Positions 1 to 5,054 of a DNA stretch of 8,184 bases are shown here, in pieces. The DNA lies in contig CAJBBC010000128.1 of the NCBI GenBank assembly GCA_903951185.1, positions 1-8,184 of the forward strand, written 5' to 3'. The stretch's first letter is position 1, and each line of letters opens with the position of its first letter. The notes under the pieces are model-generated. The model searched no databases. It was not told where the DNA came from and saw nothing but the letters and a program-made list of their open reading frames with translations. The stretch comes from an uncultured Actinomycetes bacterium. Its GTDB lineage: Bacteria; Actinomycetota; Actinomycetes; S36-B12; UBA5976. The translations under genes and the position numbers were made by a program.

Positions 1-26
1 ATGACCCGAGAATTGGTTAGCTTCAT
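1..26 (-). CDS. 5' end of an unidentified gene, cut by the window edge
   Basis: On the minus strand an ATG at 26-24 opens the frame MKLTNSRV and continues past position 1. It is preceded, 5 nt away, by a perfect AGGAGG Shine-Dalgarno sequence (complement of 32-37), which is the main evidence that this is a true gene start. Eight residues are too few to assign a family. It lies 94 bp downstream of pdxH on the same strand, with no convincing hairpin between them. A possible -10 box (TAGTTT, complement of 70-75) would give a leader of roughly 37 nt, so it could be transcribed separately. I do not know its function. Confidence 0.6.
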
Positions 27-31
27 GATTG

Positions 32-37
32 CCTCCT
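32..37 (-). promoter_or_regulatory. Strong Shine-Dalgarno sequence of the left-edge gene
   Basis: The plus strand reads CCTCCT, so the minus strand reads AGGAGG. A 5-nt spacer (CAATC) separates it from the ATG at 26-24. It fixes the start of the truncated gene and is the best ribosome binding site in the window; most other genes here have none. Confidence 0.65.
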
Positions 38-97
38 AGCAATTGGGGAAGAGCCATAAGGAAATGGTGAAACTAGAAATAAATGATGTACAGATTC

Positions 98-116
98 TTT
101 ACTAACTATTTACTAA
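98..116. repeat. Direct repeat TTTACTAA x2, 11-bp period
   Basis: TTTACTAA occurs at 98-105 and again at 109-116, just beyond the pdxH stop codon. The 11-bp period is about one helical turn. The core TTACTAA also occurs twice on the other side of pdxH (886-892 and 894-900). The motif is AT-rich and occurs elsewhere in coding DNA, so a function is uncertain. Confidence 0.5.
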
Positions 117-120
117 AAAA

Positions 121-801
121 TTAAGGCGAGAGCCGGATAACTTTCCAAGCGGCAGCGCCACTTAAATCAAAACTGTCCCCGGTCCTTACAAACCTGAGCC
201 GATCATGCAGGCGAGACTGCCGGCCTTGCCAAAACTCCATGGAATCAACTTGGATCAAGTAACCACCCCAGTTTTCAGGCATCGGGATTTTGCTGCCTTC
301 TGGATACTTGGACTCGAGTTCTGCCATTGTCTCCTCAAGGGTTTCTCGCGATTCAATTACTTCGGATTGGGCACTAACGATTGCACCAAGCTGTGACTTA
401 TGCGGACGTGAGTTAAAATACTCCGCAGATTCAGTTGCACTTAATTTAGTTGCAGTTCCAACTACTGTAATTTGTCGATGCAGGGGATACCAAGGAAAAG
501 TAACTGAGACAGCTGCATTAGCGGCAATCGCTTGAGCTTTGCGTGAGTTGTAGTTGGTATAAAAACTTAGCCCTCGCTTATCAATACCTTTTAGTAAAAC
601 TGACCGAGTTGTAACGGCGCCGGCCTTATCAACAGTTGCCAGCACCATCGCATTTGGCTCAATAACAACTTCGCTACCTACCGAAACCACTTCGCTAAGC
701 CACTTATTGAATTGTTCAAGTGGGGTAGTGGCCAGACTTGATTCCAACAATTCGCTTTTGTCATAGACAATGCGCATTGCAGCTACGTTGGGTTGAGTCA
801 T
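121..801 (-). CDS. pdxH: Pyridoxamine/pyridoxine 5'-phosphate oxidase
   Basis: Cytosolic FMN enzyme that oxidises pyridoxine or pyridoxamine 5'-phosphate to pyridoxal 5'-phosphate, the last step of B6 salvage. The 226-residue product is of normal length and complete. FMN and substrate segments are in family order: RSVLLK (R66, K71), Y81 and SRKAQ (R87, K88), PWYPLHRQ (Q110), YFNSRPHKS (Y128, R132, S136), then FWQGRQSRLHDR (R197, H199) and the typical C-terminal WKVIRLSP. Residues were matched to E. coli PdxH from memory. The ATG at 801 is the first start after an in-frame TGA. It has no Shine-Dalgarno sequence; a weak box (GAAACT) ends 6 nt upstream. It is divergent from the methyltransferase. 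It supplies PLP, the cofactor of SerC encoded further right, but is not in an operon with it. Confidence 0.96.
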   Translation of the reverse strand: MTQPNVAAMRIVYDKSELLESSLATTPLEQFNKWLSEVVSVGSEVVIEPNAMVLATVDKAGAVTTRSVLLKGIDKRGLSFYTNYNSRKAQAIAANAAVSVTFPWYPLHRQITVVGTATKLSATESAEYFNSRPHKSQLGAIVSAQSEVIESRETLEETMAELESKYPEGSKIPMPENWGGYLIQVDSMEFWQGRQSRLHDRLRFVRTGDSFDLSGAAAWKVIRLSP

Positions 802-879
802 AACTCAAGTTTCTAATGTTTTAGTCGAATTGTCTATCGAAGATGGAGACGTTTACATTAAATTGAATCTGTCCAGTCA

Positions 880-898
880 AGTAACTTACTAAGTTACT
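880..898. repeat. Perfect 19-bp palindrome (possible operator)
   Basis: AGTAACTTA at 880-888 is followed by a single C and then its exact reverse complement, TAAGTTACT, at 890-898. It lies in the 145-bp gap between the divergent pdxH and methyltransferase genes, 49 bp before the methyltransferase ATG and 79 bp from the pdxH start. With a 1-nt centre it cannot form a normal RNA hairpin, so a dimeric regulator site is more likely than a terminator. No regulator gene is adjacent. Confidence 0.6.
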
Positions 899-913
899 AA
901 TAAACTAATAAAC
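896..913. repeat. Tandem ACTAATAA repeat
   Basis: Two head-to-tail copies of ACTAATAA (896-903 and 904-911), followed by AC, begin inside the right arm of the 19-bp palindrome. They are probably part of the promoter or leader region of the methyltransferase. This may be simple AT-rich slippage sequence. Confidence 0.5.
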
Positions 914-934
914 GAAGAGCAGCGATTTATTGCA

Positions 935-940
935 AGGAAG
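935..940 (+). promoter_or_regulatory. Shine-Dalgarno sequence that decides the methyltransferase start
   Basis: AGGAAG lies 6 nt before the ATG at 947 but only 3 nt before the in-frame TTG at 944. The normal spacing favours the ATG. Confidence 0.6.
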
Positions 941-946
941 TTATTG

Positions 947-1834
947 ATGGCGACAAATTATGATTCGTTAGTTCGGGAGCTCGCACATTTAAAAGTCGAG
1001 TATCAAGGAGAATCCTCGTGGTACGAACATGGTTCGTTCATGATCTGGCTTGTAGGAACACTTAAGCCAGATACATTTGTTGAACTGGGCTCTCATTACG
1101 GTTATTCTTACTTCGCAGCCTGCCAATCCATAAAATCAAACGGCTTGCAAACAAAAGCATTTGCAATTGATACGTGGCAGGGTGATGAACACGCTGGGTT
1201 TTATTCCAATGAAGTTTATGAAATTGTCAATCAAGTAAATACTGAAAAATACATTTCGTTTTCTAAACTTTTGCGAATGACATTTGATCAAGGTTTGGCT
1301 GAGTTTGCAGACACGTCCATTGATTTATTGCACATTGATGGGCTGCATACCTACGATGCAGTAGTCAGTGACTTCAATAGTTGGAAAAGAAAACTCAAAG
1401 ATGGCGCTCTAGTGCTTTTTCATGACATTCATGAACATCGTGACGATTTTGAAGTAAACCGATTTTGGAATGAGCTAAAAAAGGAGTATAAAACTTTCGA
1501 GTTTTTGCATGAACATGGGCTAGGAGTGCTCAAAATTGGAACGAAAACCACTCCGGTAGATTTTCTTTTTTCATCAGAAATGCAACAAGAGGAATTGAAT
1601 TTACTCAGGTACATTTTTAGGTCATCAGGCTTGATGACAAGTATCGAGTCTCAACTAAGAGATAAAGATAAAATTATCGAAACTTATTATTCAAACTGGC
1701 ACAAAGAAATTGAGACGAGTGCTCGCCATGAGGATGCTATAAAGGTGTTAAACACAATCATTAACAATATAAAAAATAGTTTGTCCTGGAAGCTCACTAA
1801 GCCAATTCGTCGAATGAAATCAAGCAAAGATTAG
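947..1834 (+). CDS. Class I SAM-dependent methyltransferase, surface-polysaccharide type
   Basis: Predicted cytosolic methyltransferase of 295 residues. The Rossmann core shows motif I FVELGSHYGYS (E46, G48, G52), an acidic strand-2 motif AFAIDTW (D75), IDLLHIDGLHTYD (D131, H134) and LVLFHDIH (H159, D160), resembling the Methyltransf_24 group. From about residue 215 the protein is charged and probably coiled. It ends in SWKLTKPIRRM (280-290), a tail I associate with glycosyltransferases and methyltransferases of cell-surface polysaccharide synthesis. The substrate is unknown; a glycan is inference. An in-frame TTG lies just upstream, but AGGAAG spacing favours ATG 947. The gene is markedly AT-rich (14 G/C in the 60 bases 1201-1260), stands alone among housekeeping genes and uses a Shine-Dalgarno sequence, which together suggest acquisition. 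It converges with the photolyase, 12 bp apart. Confidence 0.85.
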   Translation: MATNYDSLVRELAHLKVEYQGESSWYEHGSFMIWLVGTLKPDTFVELGSHYGYSYFAACQSIKSNGLQTKAFAIDTWQGDEHAGFYSNEVYEIVNQVNTEKYISFSKLLRMTFDQGLAEFADTSIDLLHIDGLHTYDAVVSDFNSWKRKLKDGALVLFHDIHEHRDDFEVNRFWNELKKEYKTFEFLHEHGLGVLKIGTKTTPVDFLFSSEMQQEELNLLRYIFRSSGLMTSIESQLRDKDKIIETYYSNWHKEIETSARHEDAIKVLNTIINNIKNSLSWKLTKPIRRMKSSKD

Positions 1835-1846
1835 TGAAGTAACAAC

Positions 1847-3205
1847 TTATTTAATTGCTTTCGGTAATTTCGCAAGTCGATCCAGTGCTTCAAGTCTTTC
1901 CATCGCGTGATCAACAATCGGTGATGGGTAGCCGTGGTCTAAACCACCGAGTACTTTCCAAGGCTCGTGCACAGCCACATCCGTTATATGTCGAAGCTCT
2001 GGAATGTATTTGCGAATGTATTCACCAGTTGGATCAAACTTAACCCCTTGGCCAATCGGATTAAATACTCGGTAATAAGGTGATGCATCTGTGCCACAGC
2101 CTGCAGTCCATTGCCAACCGTGTGAATTACTGGCGAAGTCGCCATCGAGTAACCATTGCATAAAGTGTCTTGCCCCAAGTTGCCATTCAAGATGCAGATC
2201 CTTAACTAAAAATGAAGCTACGACCATACGCACACGATTGTGAATCCAACCCTCAGCCAAGAGTTGGCGCATCCCAGCATCCACAAATGGATATCCAGTT
2301 TCACCTTTTTTCCAAGCCTCAAAGTTTTGTTCGGCTTCTTTCCCCGTGTCATATTTCATTTGGGCATAAAGCGGGTTGTAGTAACCTTCCACAGTGTCTT
2401 GGCGGTTAAACAAAATATCTGCATAAAATTCACGCCAAGCGATTTCTTTTCGATACGTTTCATGGCCTGGCGAATCGTTTAAATCAGCCAGCAATGTTCG
2501 CGGATGTATTTCGCCCCACTTAAGCGCAGTACTTAATTTTGAGGTGCCATCTAAATCTGGACGATTTCGATTATCGCTGTAATCTGCAAGTGCATTTTTC
2601 TTAAACCACTTCCAACGTTCTAGCGCAGCTAATTCGCCAGCAGGTGGAATATAAACACCGTTTACATCGGGCCTGGCCGGTAAACCGTCTGAACTTTCAA
2701 TACCAATGAATTTTGGAAATTCTTTTGGCGACTTAACTGGCGCTCGCCAACCATGTTTCACCCAAGTTTTATAAAACGGTGAGTAAACCTTGTAGAAAGT
2801 TCCATCATCTTTAGTTACACGCCCAGGTGCCACTGCGTAACCTGACCCAGTTGCGATAAATTCAATACTCAAGCTTTCAAGTTCATTCTTAATTGACGTA
2901 TCGCGATGGATACCGTGTTCTGAAAAATCCGCAGCATAGTGAACAGAATTGATAGAGAACTGTTTAGCGATTGCGGGAATTACATCTACTGCAGAACCGT
3001 GTTTGATCACTAGGTTGCCATTCAAACTTTCATTTAATTTTGAAAGTGAACCAATTAAGTAAGCCTGCTTTGGCGCTCCCCAAGTTGGCCATAAATTCGG
3101 ATCAATTAATACAATCGGCAGAACTTCCCCAGATTTACACGCTTCATTGAATGCAGGATTGTCATTAATCCGAAGATCTCGCCTAAACCAGTGAATGCTT
3201 TTCAA
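1847..3205 (-). CDS. phr: Deoxyribodipyrimidine photolyase, class I CPD type
   Basis: Light-driven FAD enzyme that splits cyclobutane pyrimidine dimers in DNA. The 452 residues match the family length. The N-terminal antenna domain opens HWFRRDLRINDNPA (5-18). The C-terminal FAD domain has TSKLSTALKWGEIHPR (221-236), WREFYADILF (257-266), YPFVDAGMRQL (305-315), WIHNRVRMVVASFLVKD (320-336), and a flavin loop DFASNSHGWQWTAGCGTD (356-373) followed by YYRVFNP. N360 is the expected flavin-N5 contact. W364 and W341 fit two residues of the E. coli Trp triad; an ungapped match puts G288 at the third. A cryptochrome-like role is less likely. The start is TTG at 3205: an in-frame stop lies 9 bp upstream and the conserved motif begins at residue 5. 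The start is 9 bp after the DUF2771-like stop, so it is probably cotranscribed and translationally coupled. Confidence 0.95.
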   Translation of the reverse strand: MKSIHWFRRDLRINDNPAFNEACKSGEVLPIVLIDPNLWPTWGAPKQAYLIGSLSKLNESLNGNLVIKHGSAVDVIPAIAKQFSINSVHYAADFSEHGIHRDTSIKNELESLSIEFIATGSGYAVAPGRVTKDDGTFYKVYSPFYKTWVKHGWRAPVKSPKEFPKFIGIESSDGLPARPDVNGVYIPPAGELAALERWKWFKKNALADYSDNRNRPDLDGTSKLSTALKWGEIHPRTLLADLNDSPGHETYRKEIAWREFYADILFNRQDTVEGYYNPLYAQMKYDTGKEAEQNFEAWKKGETGYPFVDAGMRQLLAEGWIHNRVRMVVASFLVKDLHLEWQLGARHFMQWLLDGDFASNSHGWQWTAGCGTDASPYYRVFNPIGQGVKFDPTGEYIRKYIPELRHITDVAVHEPWKVLGGLDHGYPSPIVDHAMERLEALDRLAKLPKAIK

Positions 3206-3214
3206 GGCACTTAA

Positions 3215-3679
3215 CTATTCACTAGAAGCGTTAACTAATTTGAAAACCCAGATACCACGGGTGGCATTACCTTTACCTTGGGCAATAACTTGTAAATCAA
3301 ATCCGCTTTCCGGAACTGCAACTCTTGGGAAAGTAAAACGGTAATAAGTTTCGTAAATTGCAGTTTCATTAAATCTTTGCCCGGCAATTCCGACGTACCA
3401 ACCTAATTTGGCAACTTCAGGATCAACACTGATACCTATGGTCTGTTCGCTGACAACTTCAATGGTTCCAACTTTTGTGTCGTTAAGCGCAGATGCCACT
3501 ATTTCTTGAGCACAGCTTTCAGGGGTGATCGCCGCTTCAGTAGTCCAGCAAACCGCTTCGCGGTGCTCAGAATGCGTGCCCGACCAAACCGTGACACCTG
3601 GATTTGGTTTCTCGCAAGCAGTTAAGCCAAGGGCTAGGGCACCTGTTATTGCAGCAGTTAAGACTCTGGATTTCAACAC
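3215..3679 (-). CDS. DUF2771-like lipoprotein
   Basis: Predicted membrane-anchored extracytoplasmic lipoprotein of 154 residues, function unknown. Residues 1-21 form a signal peptide (K3, R5, then a hydrophobic stretch) ending in the lipobox LTAC with C22. The mature part has two further cysteines (C44, C56) that could form a disulfide, then a beta-rich stretch with ISVDPEVAKLGWYVGIAGQ (83-101) and a C-terminal GIWVFKLV (142-149). This pattern, and its position beside a DUF3027 gene, agrees with the actinobacterial DUF2771 family as I remember it; the family call is moderate, the lipoprotein call firm. The start is GTG at 3679, the first start after an in-frame TAA; TTG one codon later is an alternative. 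There is no Shine-Dalgarno sequence, but a -10-like box sits 6 nt upstream. It is the first gene of a probable two-gene unit with the photolyase. Confidence 0.8.
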   Translation of the reverse strand: MLKSRVLTAAITGALALGLTACEKPNPGVTVWSGTHSEHREAVCWTTEAAITPESCAQEIVASALNDTKVGTIEVVSEQTIGISVDPEVAKLGWYVGIAGQRFNETAIYETYYRFTFPRVAVPESGFDLQVIAQGKGNATRGIWVFKLVNASSE

Positions 3680-3685
3680 ATCAAT

Positions 3686-3691
3686 AGATTA
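3686..3691 (-). promoter_or_regulatory. Candidate -10 box, leaderless start of the DUF2771-like gene
   Basis: The minus strand reads TAATCT at 3691-3686, then six bases (ATTGAT), then the GTG at 3679. A TANNNT hexamer at this distance places transcription start at or next to the start codon. The overlapping GATAAT (3693-3688) is an alternative reading. No good -35 box is visible. The rest of the 98-bp divergent gap (3680-3777) holds three tandem TGGC units (3705-3716) in a GC-rich patch and nothing else I can name. Confidence 0.5.
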
Positions 3692-3765
3692 TCGGGGTTT
3701 TGCCTGGCTGGCTGGCCGGGTTGATTGTGGGATTTAGCGGATTAGAACCCTTATTAAATTTGCGA

Positions 3766-3771
3766 GAGAAT
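3766..3771 (+). promoter_or_regulatory. Weak candidate -10 box upstream of the DUF3027 gene
   Basis: GAGAAT is followed by six bases (AGCTAG) and the GTG start at 3778. It has the same spacing as the better boxes in this window but G instead of T at the first position. The overlapping purine run GAGAGA (3764-3769) could instead act as a Shine-Dalgarno sequence, so the start mode of this gene is ambiguous. Confidence 0.3.
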
Positions 3772-3777
3772 AGCTAG

Positions 3778-4683
3778 GTGAGTTCTTCAACTATTAGCGA
3801 CTTTGCCCGCGAAGTTTTACTTGAATCTGTGCCAGCCGAGCACATTGGCCAGGCACTGGATGTTGTTGATGAACTTTCTGAAGATCCTCAAGTTTCAATC
3901 CAGTCGCATACTTTCGAGTGCACTTCACCGGCTTATCCAGGCTGGTACTGGGCAGTAACAGTTATTTCAATTTCTGGACAGTCCGAAAAGACTGTCAGCG
4001 AAATTAATTTACTTCCTGGCAGCAGCGCATTAGTCCCAGCTGCCTGGAAGCCATGGGCAGAACGAGTACAGCCAGGTGATTTAGGTGTTGGCGACATTTT
4101 GCCAACTTCTGAAAATGATATTCGCTTAACAGCTGGCTTCACTGGACTTGATGAGTTGGATGCAGAATTACAAACATTGCATCCTGCGCAGTGGGAACTT
4201 GGTTTAGGTCGCGAACAAATTTTAAGTGTGCAAGGTTTTGAACGAGCAGTTGATCGTTGGTACGCAGGGGATAACGGACCGAGATCAGCTATGGCAAAGT
4301 CAGCACCAGCAAGTTGTTCATCCTGCGGCTTCTTAACTGCAATTGGTGGATCACTTGGCCAAGTATTTGGCGTTTGCGCAAATGAGTTTGGTGCCGCGGA
4401 CGGTCAAGTTGTTGCGCTCACATATGGTTGCGGAGCACATTCATCAGTTCGCGCGGAAACTAAAGCGCCGGTACCTTTTGTCGGGCTAGTTGTTGATGAT
4501 ATTTCCGATGACTTAGAAGATGGCACTGATTTACCTGACTACGTCGATAATGCGGTTGAAGTTGAATCAGTTGAAACTTACGACAGCAATGATGATGCTG
4601 ATTTACTTGAAGCTAACTCTGAAGATGATTTTCACGATGCCGCAATAATTGACCTAGTTGAGTCAATCGAAGAAGAAAATTAA
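3778..4683 (+). CDS. DUF3027 family protein with Cys/His cluster and acidic tail
   Basis: A conserved actinobacterial protein of unknown function, 301 residues, with no signal peptide or membrane segment. Family landmarks are PAYPGWYWAVTV (51-62), TVSEINLLPG (72-81), WKPWAERVQPGDLGVGD (90-106), REQILSVQG (145-153), RWYAGDNGP (160-168), CSSCGF (180-185), GQVFGVCANEF (194-204) and YGCGAHS (216-222). C180, C183, C200, C218 and H221 are well placed for a bound metal, probably zinc; that is inference. Residues 239-301 form a low-complexity acidic tail (26 of 63 are D or E). The GTG at 3778 is the earliest start because an in-frame TAG directly precedes it. It is divergent from the DUF2771-like lipoprotein, a partner I recall from other actinobacteria. 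Its TAA touches the stop codon of the convergent DUF2530 gene. Confidence 0.93.
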   Translation: MSSSTISDFAREVLLESVPAEHIGQALDVVDELSEDPQVSIQSHTFECTSPAYPGWYWAVTVISISGQSEKTVSEINLLPGSSALVPAAWKPWAERVQPGDLGVGDILPTSENDIRLTAGFTGLDELDAELQTLHPAQWELGLGREQILSVQGFERAVDRWYAGDNGPRSAMAKSAPASCSSCGFLTAIGGSLGQVFGVCANEFGAADGQVVALTYGCGAHSSVRAETKAPVPFVGLVVDDISDDLEDGTDLPDYVDNAVEVESVETYDSNDDADLLEANSEDDFHDAAIIDLVESIEEEN

Positions 4684-5031
4684 TTACTCAAAATCTTGCA
4701 CTAATTGCGATTGATCCGGCTCTTTGGGTTTTGAGCTGAACAGCTTTGTTGAATTAGTAAGTCCAAGGCGCTTTGCTCGGCGTGTGCTGTATCGGAAACC
4801 AAGTAGGCCAAGAATTATCCCGGAAACAGCAATCCAAATCCAATGTGTTCGTTCTGTTTCAGCCAACCAGCTTCGAGAAAAGAGCAAGACAATCAAAGTA
4901 ATCGTCCAAGCTAATGTGCCCACTGTGACTGCTGTGATTCCATTTACTTCAAGTGGCTTGAGCGAAGTTTTGTCATGAGAAATTAACCGGCTATTGCCGT
5001 CAATCCTTGGGGTGCCTCCACCAATACTCAT
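4684..5031 (-). CDS. DUF2530 family two-helix membrane protein
   Basis: A small actinobacterial inner-membrane protein of unknown function, 115 residues. A polar N-terminus (1-25) leads into the family signature PLEVNGITAVTVGT (26-39). The first membrane helix is at about 31-51, a short loop follows (52-62), and the second helix is at about 63-79. The basic stretch RYSTRRAKR (80-88) suggests that the C-terminus faces the cytoplasm, with both ends inside. The polar tail 92-115 is not obviously conserved. The start is ATG at 5031, without a Shine-Dalgarno sequence; TAGTCT ends 7 nt upstream. It shares a 23-bp divergent region with the purine permease, and I recall DUF2530 beside NCS2-type permeases in other actinobacteria, so a functional link is possible but unproven. 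Its stop codon abuts that of the DUF3027 gene. Confidence 0.85.
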   Translation of the reverse strand: MSIGGGTPRIDGNSRLISHDKTSLKPLEVNGITAVTVGTLAWTITLIVLLFSRSWLAETERTHWIWIAVSGIILGLLGFRYSTRRAKRLGLTNSTKLFSSKPKEPDQSQLVQDFE

Positions 5032-5038
5032 GAATATC

Positions 5039-5044
5039 AGACTA
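5039..5044 (-). promoter_or_regulatory. Candidate -10 box, leaderless start of the DUF2530 gene
   Basis: TAGTCT (minus strand, 5044-5039) is followed by seven bases (GATATTC) and the ATG at 5031. Its first two bases pair with the first two bases of the permease -10 box on the other strand. No purine-rich ribosome site lies between box and start. Confidence 0.5.
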
Positions 5045-5048
5045 GCCT
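5043..5048 (+). promoter_or_regulatory. Candidate -10 box, leaderless start of the purine permease gene
   Basis: TAGCCT is followed by six pyrimidine-rich bases (CTCGTT) and the ATG at 5055. Nothing here could serve as a Shine-Dalgarno sequence. The box contains the in-frame TAG that limits the reading frame upstream. No clear -35 box is seen. Confidence 0.55.
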
Positions 5049-5054
5049 CTCGTT

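Noticed and set aside
1..39. Plus-strand frame MTRELVSFMIAS ending at TAG 37-39, possibly the end of an upstream gene
   Set aside because: The opposite strand has a perfect AGGAGG with an ATG at ideal spacing over the same bases, which is the stronger signal. Twelve codons alone carry no evidence.
944..946. TTG as the methyltransferase start
   Set aside because: It is only 3 nt from AGGAAG, whereas the ATG at 947 has the usual 6-nt spacing.
2212..2482. Two overlapping plus-strand open frames of 65 and 80 codons
   Set aside because: They lie antisense within the conserved FAD domain of the photolyase and lack ribosome sites or recognisable motifs.
3701..3720. GC-rich TGGC triplet repeat as an operator
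   Set aside because: It is three short tandem units with no symmetry or second copy; nothing supports a function.
4688..4736. CTCAAAA ... TTTTGAG as a terminator for the DUF3027 gene
   Set aside because: The arms are 7 bp, AT-rich and separated by a long loop, without a T-tract; it is unlikely to terminate transcription.
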